The notes under the pieces were generated by a model, which saw nothing but the letters and a program-made list of their open reading frames with translations, searched no databases and was not told the DNA's origin. A DNA stretch of 64,000 nt, taken from contig CAVSDL010000008.1 of assembly GCA_963726775.1 (NCBI GenBank), positions 124,001 to 188,000 on the forward strand, in the 5' to 3' direction. The DNA is from CAIWHR01 sp963726775. Lineage in GTDB: Bacteria; Pseudomonadota; Gammaproteobacteria; Burkholderiales; Casimicrobiaceae. Position 1 is the first letter of the stretch. Each line of letters starts with the position of its first letter. Shown one piece after another: positions 26,264 through 35,274 of the stretch. Position numbers and translations under genes: made by a program.

Positions 26264-27319
26264 TTATCGGCGATCCTGTGGCCGCTGGCCGCGCCGGCGC
26301 GCCGGGCCGGCGCCGGGGGCGGCACCCGCCTGGCGACCGAGATCGCCGCGCCATTGCGCGAGCGCGCCGCTGGAAACCTCGCCAAGCGTCGCCACGACCT
26401 TCTCGAGGTCGGGGCGCGGGCCTCGCACATGCGTCTCCAATGCATCGCGCATTGCGCGAATGTGTTCCGGGGTCGTGCCGCAGCAGCCGCCGATGATGCG
26501 CGCTCCGGCGTCCAGGGCGAGCCGCGCATAGTTCGACATCAGCTCCGGCGTGCCGTCGTAGCGGATGGCGCCGTCGACGTACTGCGGGATTCCACAGTTG
26601 GCTTTGGCGACCAGTATGGCGTCGGACCCGGCGGCGGTGGCGAGATTGAGGATGCACGCCACGACCTCGGATGCGCCTACGCCGCAGTTGGCCCCGCAGG
26701 CCATCGGGCCCGGCGTGAAGGCGCGGACCAGCGCGGCAAGCTCGGCGGGCGCCATGCCCATCATCGTCCGGCCGTTGGTGTCGAAGCTCATCGTGCAAAT
26801 AACGGGCAGTCCCGTACTGGCGGCGCCCTCGATGGCCGCTTCCGCTTCATCGCGCGCCGACATCGTCTCGATCCACAGGATATCCACGCCGCCTCGCGCG
26901 AGCGCAGCGGCCTGTGCGGCAAAGGCCTCCCGCGCGGCGTCGAAATCCAGCGTGCCGAGCGGTGCCATGATCTCACCGGTCGGCCCCATGCTCCCGGCGA
27001 CCACGATGCTGCGCTCGCTCGCGTCGGCTGCCTCGCGCGCGATCCGCGCGGCGGCTTCGTTCAGTTCCGCGACGCGCATCTCCGCCTTGTGCAAGGTGAG
27101 CCGAAAGCGGTTGCCGCCAAAGCTGTTGGTCAGGATGATGTCGGCGCCCGCGGCGATGAAGCGGCGGTGCAGGTCGGCGATGCGATCCGGGTGGTCGCTG
27201 TTCCACCGCTCCGGCGCGTCGCCGGAGACGAGTCCCGCCGCGAAAAGATTGCTGCCGGTGGCGCCATCGGCGAGGAGCCACGGACGGGTCAGGAGCAGGG
27301 TGGTGAGACGGTCTGACAT
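26264..27319 (-). CDS. homocysteine S-methyltransferase family protein
   Basis: 351 residues. The zinc-binding cysteines of the family are present: GANCGVGA in the middle and GGCCGTTPEH near the C-terminus; LLADGATGSNLF is the typical N-terminus. The family moves methyl groups from betaine, S-methylmethionine or a corrinoid/folate donor to homocysteine, giving methionine. Here a betaine or a methylated corrinoid is a reasonable donor because of the neighbours. It stands alone between the transporter and a solute-binding protein, all on the minus strand. The last 25 residues are Arg/Gly/Ala-rich and look unstructured. Confidence 0.75.
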   Translation of the reverse strand: MSDRLTTLLLTRPWLLADGATGSNLFAAGLVSGDAPERWNSDHPDRIADLHRRFIAAGADIILTNSFGGNRFRLTLHKAEMRVAELNEAAARIAREAADASERSIVVAGSMGPTGEIMAPLGTLDFDAAREAFAAQAAALARGGVDILWIETMSARDEAEAAIEGAASTGLPVICTMSFDTNGRTMMGMAPAELAALVRAFTPGPMACGANCGVGASEVVACILNLATAAGSDAILVAKANCGIPQYVDGAIRYDGTPELMSNYARLALDAGARIIGGCCGTTPEHIRAMRDALETHVRGPRPDLEKVVATLGEVSSGALAQWRGDLGRQAGAAPGAGPARRRGQRPQDRR

Positions 27320-27487
27320 CGTAGGGCGCAGGAAGCGCGCGGGTGTCGCGGTCGGGCCGCACTCTGCGCCGCCGCCGGGTCGCGCAAACCCGAGTATGAG
27401 GCATCAAGCGCAAGCAGATGTGCAGCGTGTCGATGCCGCGGCGCTCCGTCGGCAACCGCGCTGACATGCATGGCTACCTCGTGGCCG

Positions 27488-28633
27488 CTAATACTTGAAC
27501 TTGAGGTCCGTGCCGATCATGGTCAGTTCGACGAACCTGGAGCCGTTGTGATTCCTGGCCGAGAAATTCACGACGTAGCCGCCGGCATCGTAGCTCGACA
27601 TGTTGTCGAGCGCTGTCATGAACGTCTCCCGAGTCAGGTTCGATCCGGCGCGCCGAATCGCCTCGACGACCACCTTGGCCGCGATGAACCCCTCGAGCGA
27701 CGTAAACGAGTATTCCTGGGTACCGAGGAGCTTGTCGATTGCCGCCCGATACTCCGGCAGCACGGGCACCGCGGTGAAGCTGGGTGAGGGCACGACCTGA
27801 GCGATGACGACACCGACACCATCCTTGCCGAGCTCCTTCGAGAGTGCCGTCGAGCCGGGGAACGAATTGCTCACCATCTGCGCATTCGACCCCGCCTTGC
27901 GCGCCAATTTGATGAAATCGGAAGTCGCCTTGTAGAGGGTCGTGAGGATGATCACATCGGGGTCGCCCTTCAACACTTCCTTCACGCCCGCCTCGACGTC
28001 GGGCTTGGCGCGGTCCTTGAAGGCCGCTGCCGATACGGGGGAAAGTTTGCGCTCCTTCAGCGCGCGGTCCACCGCGGTATAGTTCTCCTTGCCGACGGCG
28101 TCATCGTAATGCACGATCGCGAACCGCTTGGTGCCGAAACGCGTGTAGTGGTCGACGATTTTTTCCAACTCGTCGGCGTAGCTCGCGCGCATGTTGTAAA
28201 CGTACTTGTTGAAGGCGCGCATCGGGTCGGCGCCCGTGAACGGCGCAAGGAACGGCGCCTTGTGCTTCTCGACGAAGGGAAGCGCAGGTCGCGATAGCGT
28301 TGCGCTCGCATAACCAAACAGCGCCAGCACGCTATTTTCCTCGAGCAGTTTCCGGGTGTTCTCGCCGGAACGCTTGGTGTCGTTCGCGTCGTCGAGCGTG
28401 AGAAGTTCGATCCTGCGGCCGTTCACGCCGCCGGCTTCGTTGACTTTCTTGAAGTAGGCGAGCGCGCCGTTGCGGATGTCATCGCCCAGGCTTTTGTTGC
28501 TGCCTGAAAGCGGCGCCGATTGCCCCAGCAGGATGGTCGTGCTGGTGACGCCTTGCGGCTGCGCCGTACTTGCTGCAGCAAGCAGGATCAGCGCAAGGCT
28601 CAAATTGCATGCATTCACGGACGAGCGTGTCAT
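27488..28633 (-). CDS. branched-chain-amino-acid-type ABC solute-binding protein
   Basis: 381 residues with a signal peptide (NLSLALILLAAASTAQ). Mature N-terminus ILLGQSAPLSGSNKSLGDDI and NEAGGVNGRRIELLTLDD are hallmarks of the LivJ-like periplasmic-binding fold. No permease or ATPase of the Liv type is nearby, so it is an orphan here; it may work with a transporter elsewhere or serve as a sensor. Ligand unknown. Confidence 0.8.
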   Translation of the reverse strand: MTRSSVNACNLSLALILLAAASTAQPQGVTSTTILLGQSAPLSGSNKSLGDDIRNGALAYFKKVNEAGGVNGRRIELLTLDDANDTKRSGENTRKLLEENSVLALFGYASATLSRPALPFVEKHKAPFLAPFTGADPMRAFNKYVYNMRASYADELEKIVDHYTRFGTKRFAIVHYDDAVGKENYTAVDRALKERKLSPVSAAAFKDRAKPDVEAGVKEVLKGDPDVIILTTLYKATSDFIKLARKAGSNAQMVSNSFPGSTALSKELGKDGVGVVIAQVVPSPSFTAVPVLPEYRAAIDKLLGTQEYSFTSLEGFIAAKVVVEAIRRAGSNLTRETFMTALDNMSSYDAGGYVVNFSARNHNGSRFVELTMIGTDLKFKY

Positions 28634-28795
28634 CTATCCCCTGCCGCATCCAGATCATTGTTACGGCATGCATTGTTTGTTGCGCCGCCAACGAATGTCA
28701 AGGCCGATTCGATTTGTCCGTCGGCAAGCCGCTGCCTGGTACGCGAGAAGGCACGGCGCAACGAATCGACAAGACGTGGTGCGATGCCGCGCGCC

Positions 28796-30856
28796 CTACA
28801 GGCTGCGCACGGCGCCGCGTCTGCTGCGTCTGCCGGTGCTTTTCGCGGCGACCTGGGCGTTGGGCAGCGTCACCGCCGCGCGAAGCCGCGGAAATGGCGC
28901 GGTCAGGTGTGGAATCGCCATCGCGTCGACGAAGAATTCCTGGAACCGCGGCGCAACGGCGGTTTCGATTTTTTCGATCCGGCGCACCAGCTCTTCGATG
29001 GTGTTCCGGGCGCGCTGGTCGAGGAGCGCAATGCGGGCGCCGGTGCCCGCGGCGTTGCCGGCGGAGCTGACGCAATCCAGCGCGCAATCGGGGATCATGC
29101 CGAGCACCATCGCATACTTGACGTCGATGTGGCTGCCGAAGGCGCCGGCGAGGCGGATCCGGTCGACGCGATCGATCTGCAGGCATTCCATCAGCAGCCG
29201 CACGCCGGCGTAGAGCGCGGCCTTGGCGAGCTGGATGGCGCGCACGTCGTTCTGCGTGATGCGCAAGGGCGCGCGGCTGTCCGTGCCACGATGAAGCTCG
29301 TAGGAAAAGGTCCGACCGTCCGCGTGGATGCGCGGATTCTTCGCCATCAACTGGCCGTCGATGACGCCGTCGTGGCGGATCACGCCGGCGAGATACAGCT
29401 CGGCGATGGCTTCGATGATGCCGGAGCCGCAGATGCCGGTCACGCCGCTCGCTGCGGTGGCCTCGGCGAATCCCGGCGCGTCGGACCACAGTTCGCAGCC
29501 GATCACCTTGACGCGCGGCTCCAGCGATTGCGGATCGATGCGCACGCGCTCGATCGCGCCCGGAGCCGCGCGCTGCCCGCAACCGATCTGCGCCCCTTCG
29601 AAGGCCGGTCCGGTGGGGCTGGAGCAGGCGAGCAGCCGCTTGCGGTTGCCGAGCACAATTTCCGCGTTGGTGCCGATGTCGACGAGCAGTGTCATGTCAT
29701 CCGACAGATCGGGACGCTCGGCCAGCACGACACCGGCCGCGTCGGCGCCGACATGACCCGCGATGCACGGCAGCACGTAGAGGCGCGCGTTGCGGTGAAC
29801 CGCGAGATCGAGCTCCGTCGCCCACAACGTGAGCGCGGAATCGGTCGCCAGCGCGAACGGCGCGCCGCCGAGCTCGACCGGGCTGATCCCGAGCAGCAGG
29901 TGGTGCATGATCGGGTTGCCGACGAACGTTGCTTCGAGAATGTCCTCGCGCGCGATGCCCGCCTGGCGCGCCACGTCGGCGACGAGATCGTTGATCGCGG
30001 CGCGCACGATGTCGGTCAATTCCTTCTCCCCGCCGGGATTCATCATCACCCACGACACGCGGCTCATCAGGTCTTCGCCGAAGCGGATCTGCGGGTTCAT
30101 CGCGCCGGCCGCCGCCACGACCTCGCCGCTCGAAAGGTCGCAGAGATGGGCGGCGACGGTCGTCGAGCCGACGTCGACAGCAATGCCATAGACGCGCTCG
30201 CGAAAGCCCGGCCAGACGGCGATGATCTGGCTACCGCCATGCACGGCCACCGTCACTTTCCAGCCGCCGCGGCGGAGCGCCGGTTGCAGTTGCTGGAGGA
30301 CGCGCACGTCGCAGGCGAGTCCGGTCAGCCGCCATTCGAAATCGAGCGCGTCTTCCAGTCGGCGCAGGTCGCCGGAGGGGTCATGCATGTCCGGCGGCTG
30401 CACCTCGACGTAATGCAGGCGCACGACAGGATCGAGCTCGATGTCGTGTGCTTCGGCCGCCTTGCGCACGACCTGGCGGTGAACCTGGCTGTCGGGCGGC
30501 ACGTCGATCACGACGTCGCCCAGCACCTGTGTCGAGCACGAGAGCCTGCGCCCGGGCGCCATCGACTGCGTGCGGCAATATTCCTGTTCGACCGGCCCGA
30601 ACGGTGACAGATTTTCGGCGCGCGACGTCACTCCATGCTTCGCGAAATGGCCTTCCGCAAGGAGAATCTGGCAGCGGCCGCACAGTCCGCGCCCGCCGCA
30701 CACGGAATCGATGTCGACGCCCAGCGAACGCGCCGCCTGCAGCAGCGGCGTGCCGAGCGGAACGCGCGCGCGGCGGCCTGAGGGCGTGAACACGACCAGC
30801 GCGTCCCGGTCGCCGGCCGGCAACTCCTGCGCCGCGCGTTTGACAGGCGCGGACAT
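28796..30856 (-). CDS. corrinoid activation/regeneration ATPase (RACo-type, DUF4445/ASKHA)
   Basis: 686 residues. The N-terminal plant-type [2Fe-2S] domain has C-x5-C-x2-C (VCGGRGLCGRCQI) and a fourth Cys in GRRLSCST. The rest is an ASKHA ATPase: GIAVDVGSTTVAAHLCDL, LVDIGTNAEIVLGN and RLAGAFGSHIDVKYAM. These proteins reduce inactive Co(II) corrinoid back to Co(I) with ATP. The single [2Fe-2S] makes it RACo-like rather than RamA-like. The start shares one base with the stop of the upstream methyltransferase (TGATG). It closes the corrinoid operon. Confidence 0.85.
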   Translation of the reverse strand: MSAPVKRAAQELPAGDRDALVVFTPSGRRARVPLGTPLLQAARSLGVDIDSVCGGRGLCGRCQILLAEGHFAKHGVTSRAENLSPFGPVEQEYCRTQSMAPGRRLSCSTQVLGDVVIDVPPDSQVHRQVVRKAAEAHDIELDPVVRLHYVEVQPPDMHDPSGDLRRLEDALDFEWRLTGLACDVRVLQQLQPALRRGGWKVTVAVHGGSQIIAVWPGFRERVYGIAVDVGSTTVAAHLCDLSSGEVVAAAGAMNPQIRFGEDLMSRVSWVMMNPGGEKELTDIVRAAINDLVADVARQAGIAREDILEATFVGNPIMHHLLLGISPVELGGAPFALATDSALTLWATELDLAVHRNARLYVLPCIAGHVGADAAGVVLAERPDLSDDMTLLVDIGTNAEIVLGNRKRLLACSSPTGPAFEGAQIGCGQRAAPGAIERVRIDPQSLEPRVKVIGCELWSDAPGFAEATAASGVTGICGSGIIEAIAELYLAGVIRHDGVIDGQLMAKNPRIHADGRTFSYELHRGTDSRAPLRITQNDVRAIQLAKAALYAGVRLLMECLQIDRVDRIRLAGAFGSHIDVKYAMVLGMIPDCALDCVSSAGNAAGTGARIALLDQRARNTIEELVRRIEKIETAVAPRFQEFFVDAMAIPHLTAPFPRLRAAVTLPNAQVAAKSTGRRSRRGAVRSL

Positions 30857-31767
30857 CAGGCGCGCCGCCGCCGTCCGACCTCGCGCCGCCCGCGCGCGGC
30901 TTCGCCGTCGGCGCCGGCGACGGGCGTCTCGCGGAACTTGCGTATCCACTGCGTGCAGTCCGGATCGTGCCCCATCATCACGTCGGCGGCCAGGCACGCC
31001 TTGACGATCTCAGGGTGCAGCGGATTGGTGATCGCCGAGGTCATCCCCGAGGCGATGGCCATCGTGAGGAACGCGGTATTGATGCCTTCGCGCTGCGGCA
31101 GGCCGAAGCTGATGTTGGACGCGCCGCAGGTCGTATTGACCTTGAGCTCGTTGCGCAGGCGGTGCACCAGTTGCATCACCTGCACGCCTGCCAATCGCAC
31201 CGCGCCGATCGGCATCACCAGCGGATCGATGACGATGTCGCATGCGGGGATACCGTGATCGGCGGCGCGCTCTACGATCTTCTTCGCCACCACAAAGCGG
31301 ACATCCGGATCCTGCGAGATGCCGGTCTCGTCGTTGGATATGGCGACGACCGCGGCGCCGTATCTCCGGACCAGTGGCAGCACGCTCTCCATTCGTTCTT
31401 CTTCGCCGGTCACCGAGTTGACCAGCGCCTTGCCGCGATACGCCGCAAGCCCCGCTTCGAGCGCGGCGACGATCGAGGAATCGATGGAGAGCGGCACATC
31501 GGTCACCGACTGCACCAGCCGGATGGCCTGAGCGAGGATCGCGGGCTCGTCGGCCAGCGGAATGCCGGCGTTGACGTCGAGCATGTGCGCGCCGGCCTCC
31601 ACCTGCGCGAGGGCATCCGCCGTCACGCGGCTGAAGTCGCCAGCGGCCATCTCCGCAGCGAGGATCTTGCGCCCGGTCGGATTGATGCGTTCACCGATGA
31701 TCACGAACGGCCGCTCGAAGCCGATGACGGCCTCGCGGGTGGCGGAACTGACGACGGTATCGGTCAC
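30856..31767 (-). CDS. methyltetrahydrofolate:corrinoid methyltransferase (pterin-binding, MtgA/AcsE-like)
   Basis: 303 residues of a pterin-binding TIM barrel. FVIIGERINPTGRK near residue 22, MLDVNAGIP (about 62) and LSIDSS (about 93) are typical of AcsE/MtgA-type enzymes rather than of sulfonamide-target dihydropteroate synthase. It would pass the methyl from the methyl-corrinoid protein to tetrahydrofolate. Its start overlaps the stop of the MetF-like gene by four bases, so the two are translationally coupled. The last 20 residues are very basic. Confidence 0.85.
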   Translation of the reverse strand: MTDTVVSSATREAVIGFERPFVIIGERINPTGRKILAAEMAAGDFSRVTADALAQVEAGAHMLDVNAGIPLADEPAILAQAIRLVQSVTDVPLSIDSSIVAALEAGLAAYRGKALVNSVTGEEERMESVLPLVRRYGAAVVAISNDETGISQDPDVRFVVAKKIVERAADHGIPACDIVIDPLVMPIGAVRLAGVQVMQLVHRLRNELKVNTTCGASNISFGLPQREGINTAFLTMAIASGMTSAITNPLHPEIVKACLAADVMMGHDPDCTQWIRKFRETPVAGADGEAARGRREVGRRRRA

Positions 31768-32783
31768 GAAGCTTCCTTTTCGGGTTGCAGTTCGCGGTCG
31801 CGACCGGGGTACCAGGGCACGCGGCCGCCCAGCACGCCGGACTTCGCGATCACTTCAGCCACGGCTTCTTCCTGCCGGTAGGCCATCACGTGAACGCCGC
31901 GCACGCCCTTGATATCGCGGATCTGCTGGACGAGTTCCACGCAGAGATTGCGGCCTTCCAGGGCCTGATTATCGGCGCCGGCGATGCGTTTGACGATTTC
32001 GTCCGGGATATGGACACCGGGTACATGGGTGCGCATCCACAAGGCGGCCTTTGCCGAGCGCAGCGGTCCCACGCCGACGAGGATGAACACCTTGTCGAGG
32101 AGGCCCAGATCGTCGACCTTCTGCATGAATGACTTGAGAAGCGGCAGGTCGTAGCAGTACTGCGTCTGGATGAACTGCGCGCCCGCGGCCACTTTTTTCG
32201 CGAGCCGGTGGGGACGCCACTCTGACGGCAACGCGAACGGATTCTCCGCCGCGCCGAAGAAGACGCGTGGCGCATGGGTAAGCGGACGTCCGCTCTGGAA
32301 CCGGCGGGCGTCGCGCAGCGTCACGCCGATGTCGAGCAGCGTCATGCAATCGAGGTCGAACACCGGTTTCGCCTGCGGATGGTCGCCTGCCTGCACGCCG
32401 TCCCCGGTCAGGCATAGCATGTTGCACACACCCATCGCCGCGCCGCCCAGAATGTCGCCCTGGATCGCGATCCGGTTCCGGTCGCGGCACGAGATCTGCA
32501 TCACCGGGGCGTATCCGATGCGCGTCAACAGCGCGCAGACGGCGAGGCTCGACATGTGGCAGTTGGCGCCGCTGCCGTCGGTCGCGTTGATCGCGTCGAC
32601 ATAGCCGTCGAAAACGCGCGCGCGCCGGTACACGTCGTCGGGATCGGCGGAGTCCGGGGGATCGAGTTCGGTCGTGACCGCGAACGCACCGGCGCGCAGC
32701 ACGCGCTCGAGGCGCCCCGGCGAGGTATGACCCGGCAGGATCGGCAACGGGTAGCCCGGCACCGGCTCATCTTCGAATCTCAT
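31764..32783 (-). CDS. methylenetetrahydrofolate reductase, MetF family
   Basis: 339 residues. TIM-barrel flavoprotein of the MTHFR family: FAVTTELDPPDSADPDD at the N-terminus, LTGDGVQAGDHPQAKPVFDLD in the flavin region and FIQTQYCYD. In this operon it more likely runs in reverse, oxidising methyl-THF from the corrinoid route to methylene-THF. ATG 32783 overlaps the stop of the MetV-like gene (ATGA), and its own end overlaps the methyltransferase start, so all three are coupled. Confidence 0.85.
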   Translation of the reverse strand: MRFEDEPVPGYPLPILPGHTSPGRLERVLRAGAFAVTTELDPPDSADPDDVYRRARVFDGYVDAINATDGSGANCHMSSLAVCALLTRIGYAPVMQISCRDRNRIAIQGDILGGAAMGVCNMLCLTGDGVQAGDHPQAKPVFDLDCMTLLDIGVTLRDARRFQSGRPLTHAPRVFFGAAENPFALPSEWRPHRLAKKVAAGAQFIQTQYCYDLPLLKSFMQKVDDLGLLDKVFILVGVGPLRSAKAALWMRTHVPGVHIPDEIVKRIAGADNQALEGRNLCVELVQQIRDIKGVRGVHVMAYRQEEAVAEVIAKSGVLGGRVPWYPGRDRELQPEKEAS

Positions 32784-33253
32784 GGCTGCCCCGCGGCGCG
32801 TTTCGCGGCAATCGCGCGCGCCGCCTGCAACCACGACGAGCGTCCTTCGAGCCTGCGGTCCACCGCGAACTGCACGATGTGGACCGCGGCGCTTCCTTCG
32901 CGCATCCGCGTGCTGCCGGCGATCGCCTCGACCCAGACGCATTGCATCTGCGGATCGACTTCGCATCGGCCATCGGCGCGCACGCCGCCGCAAGGCCCGT
33001 TGCGCAGCTGCTTGGGGCAGTTCATCGGGCAGGACATGCCGGTCGCGCCCAGCACGCACTGGCCGCACATCCGGCAGTCGAAAAGCAGGCCCTTGACCAC
33101 GCGCTCGAGGGCGGCGACGGGCCGCTCGAGCCGCGCGTAGCCGAGCCACGTCCAAACCGGACCCAGGGCGACGAGCACCATTTCGAACAGGCGATAGCAG
33201 GTCTCCAGTCCACGGGCGTGGCGCACCGACCAGTGGCGCACGGCGAGCGTCAT
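32780..33253 (-). CDS. MetV-like MTHFR C-terminal-domain protein, cysteine-rich
   Basis: 157 residues. The central part has CRMCGQC, MSCPMNCPKQ, GPCGG, GRCEVD and MQCVW: nine cysteines arranged as in MetV and the MTHFR C-terminal domain, which bind Fe-S and zinc. In acetogens MetV pairs with MetF as a two-subunit reductase, and here the two genes are adjacent and overlap by ATGA. A hydrophobic stretch at about residues 24-42 may bind a partner or the membrane. It probably brings electrons to or from the MetF subunit. Confidence 0.8.
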   Translation of the reverse strand: MTLAVRHWSVRHARGLETCYRLFEMVLVALGPVWTWLGYARLERPVAALERVVKGLLFDCRMCGQCVLGATGMSCPMNCPKQLRNGPCGGVRADGRCEVDPQMQCVWVEAIAGSTRMREGSAAVHIVQFAVDRRLEGRSSWLQAARAIAAKRAAGQP

Positions 33254-33588
33254 TGCCCATCCTGTAATCCGGGAGCTGCCGGCGCGGCACTTTCTTCGAT
33301 GCCGTGGGCGCGAATGAGCCGCTCGAGGTCGGCGTCGCTGTAGAGCGCCTCGAGTCGCGCGACTTCGGTGCGGGCTTCGGCGTCGAGGTCTTCGCCGCAG
33401 GGGCGCGGCGTACTGCGCTTCCAGTCGGCGATGTAGGCATCCGAGCTGCCCTTGCCGGCGCGCATGGCGGCGCGATCGACGGCTTCCTGAAAGCGTGGCG
33501 ACAGCTGCACGCGGGTCGTTTCGCGGCCCCGTTGTACGACGACCTGGGAGGGAACGTCGCGCCAGGAGATGACGATCAGCTTGGCCAT
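33250..33588 (-). CDS. virulence-factor-family small protein, function unknown
   Basis: 112 residues from ATG 33588, beginning MAKLIVISWRDVPSQVVVQ. It matches the small family named virulence factor in databases, a name without known mechanism. Acidic C-terminal half (EDLDAEARTEVARLEALYSD). It overlaps the start of the MetV-like gene by four bases (ATGA) and overlaps the end of the DUF1638 gene by 13 bases, so it is firmly inside the operon. A role in the corrinoid or folate step is inferred from position. Confidence 0.65.
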   Translation of the reverse strand: MAKLIVISWRDVPSQVVVQRGRETTRVQLSPRFQEAVDRAAMRAGKGSSDAYIADWKRSTPRPCGEDLDAEARTEVARLEALYSDADLERLIRAHGIEESAAPAAPGLQDGQ

Positions 33589-34193
33589 GGGCGCACGGCG
33601 CCAATTGTGGCGCGAAGGCTCCGTTCGAGCCCGCCGTAACCCGTGCGGCGGGATTCGAAGGCAAGCCCCAGGCGGCCAGCGGCGGCGCGCGCCGCGTCGA
33701 TCCGCTCCGGCGTCTCGCATTGAGCCAGGTAGACGAGCCGCCGGTAGTTGCCAAAATACTGCTCGGCAAGCTCGGGATGGCGGTCGAGGCCGAGGCCGCG
33801 AATCACCAGCCGATCGAAGTGACGCAGCAGAAAATCGGTGACGTAAAAGGTGCCCGGCTCGTCCTCGGCCAGCGCCGCGAACTCAGCGGAGCCGGCAAAG
33901 AATTCATAGCAATGGGCGCCGGGGATCCGTTCCACGCCTTCCTGTGCCAGCACCGCGTCGAGCAGGCCGCCGGTGCCGCAGTCGCCATACGCGACAAATA
34001 TCGAAGCGTAGCGACCGCGGTTGGCGCGTATCTTGTCGCGCACGGCGCTGGGGATGCGCTGCGGATGGTTGTGCAATTCCGCGGGCAGGCACTGCACGTC
34101 GAGATGCCGCCAGTCATTGGCCGCACGCAAGGCGGCGATCTCCCGGGCCAGCGCGCCGCAGGCGATCACGAGCACGGCAGGTGGGTAGCCCAT
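33576..34193 (-). CDS. DUF1638 protein, function unknown
   Basis: 205 residues. Conserved-looking features are a Cys in LVIACGALARE (residue 12), LHNHPQRIP (about 40), AYGDCGTGG (Cys 72) and GAHCYEFF (Cys 95). The three cysteines in turn-like settings suggest metal, cofactor or thiol chemistry, but no function is established. It is 15 bases downstream of the corrinoid-protein gene and overlaps the next gene, so it belongs to the methyl-transfer operon. Confidence 0.75.
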   Translation of the reverse strand: MGYPPAVLVIACGALAREIAALRAANDWRHLDVQCLPAELHNHPQRIPSAVRDKIRANRGRYASIFVAYGDCGTGGLLDAVLAQEGVERIPGAHCYEFFAGSAEFAALAEDEPGTFYVTDFLLRHFDRLVIRGLGLDRHPELAEQYFGNYRRLVYLAQCETPERIDAARAAAGRLGLAFESRRTGYGGLERSLRATIGAVRPWPS

Positions 34194-34208
34194 GGGCGGA
34201 GCGGCCGG

Positions 34209-34943
34209 TCAAGCCGCAGCGCGGGCCGCGCGGCGCGCGGCGATAAGCGACTTGGCGGTTTCCACCGCGATGGCGGCGTCGCGGCAGTAGGCATCGGCGC
34301 CGACCGCCTTGCCGAACGCCTCGTTCAGCGGAGCTCCGCCGACCAGCACGATGTAGTCTTCGCGGATCCCCTGGTCCTTGAGCGTGTCGATCACCACTTT
34401 CATGTACGGCATCGTCGTGGTGAGAAGCGCCGACAGGCCGAGGATGTCGGGCTTGTGCTTTTCCAGCGCTTCGAGGTACTTCTCGACCGGATTGTTGATG
34501 CCGAGGTCGATCACCTCGAATCCGGCGCCTTCCATCATCATCGAGACCAGGTTCTTGCCGATGTCGTGGATGTCGCCTTTGACCGTGCCGATCACCATCT
34601 TGCCGATCGGCTCGACGCCGGTTTCGGCGAGCAGCGGCCGCAGGATCTCCATGCCGCCCTTCATCGAATTGGCGGCCAGCAGCACCTCGGGCACGAACAG
34701 GATGCCGTCCCGGAAATCGATGCCGACGATGCGCATGCCCTCGACGAGCGCGTCGTTCAGGACGCGATCCGCGGACCAGCCCCGCGCCAGCAGGATATTC
34801 GTCGCCTCGCAGACCTCGGCGCGGAGGCCGTTGTAGAGATCGTCGTGGACCTGCAGAACGAGTTCCTCGTCGTTGAGGCTGTTGAGGTCCAGATCGTCTT
34901 CAAGGTTGTCGGGCACTCGGTTCTCCGTTCGCTCGTCCACCAC
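34209..34943 (-). CDS. cobalamin-binding corrinoid protein (MttC/MtbC type)
   Basis: Helical methionine-synthase-like cap domain at about residues 20-100, then a B12-binding Rossmann-like domain with the lower-ligand motif DIHDIGKN (D-x-H-x-x-G, about residue 128), GLSALLTTTMP and VLVGGAPLNE. The start is GTG at 34943 or 34940; no ATG fits because the next Met is inside the cap domain. It is the methyl carrier between the MttB-like enzyme and the methyl-THF methyltransferase. It is the first gene of the minus-strand operon and diverges from the dehydrogenase at 35275. Confidence 0.85.
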   Translation of the reverse strand: MVDERTENRVPDNLEDDLDLNSLNDEELVLQVHDDLYNGLRAEVCEATNILLARGWSADRVLNDALVEGMRIVGIDFRDGILFVPEVLLAANSMKGGMEILRPLLAETGVEPIGKMVIGTVKGDIHDIGKNLVSMMMEGAGFEVIDLGINNPVEKYLEALEKHKPDILGLSALLTTTMPYMKVVIDTLKDQGIREDYIVLVGGAPLNEAFGKAVGADAYCRDAAIAVETAKSLIAARRAARAAA

Positions 34944-35274
34944 CCGCCCACGCTCCGTCCCCGGGGGGCACCGGTATGGAGGCCATGGTAGAGGGCTCCG
35001 CGCCGGGACGCTGACGACGTAGCGACCAAAGCATGCCGACATGCGACACCCGGGTCGCGGGCTGGCATCCTATCCCGGTCTCGCCCGCCGCGCTGCGTGG
35101 CGCATTCGCGCAATCCCGAGTCGCAATTCGCGTTACCCTCGCGCGGGGTCTGGCTACACTTGCCGCGCCAGCGCGCTATCGTGGCGGGGGGAAGGCAACG
35201 GTCGGCCGGGCCGACCGGCGCAGGGTGCCCGAAAACGGCGGGCCGCCCGGCCCGAAAAACAAGGGGTCGAAGCC

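Noticed and set aside
26264..34943. tmpA/tmpB-like genes for trimethyl-aminoethylphosphonate breakdown
   Set aside because: Looked for as a link between phosphonate and betaine genes; no Fe(II)/2OG oxygenase or HD-domain oxygenase is present in the window.
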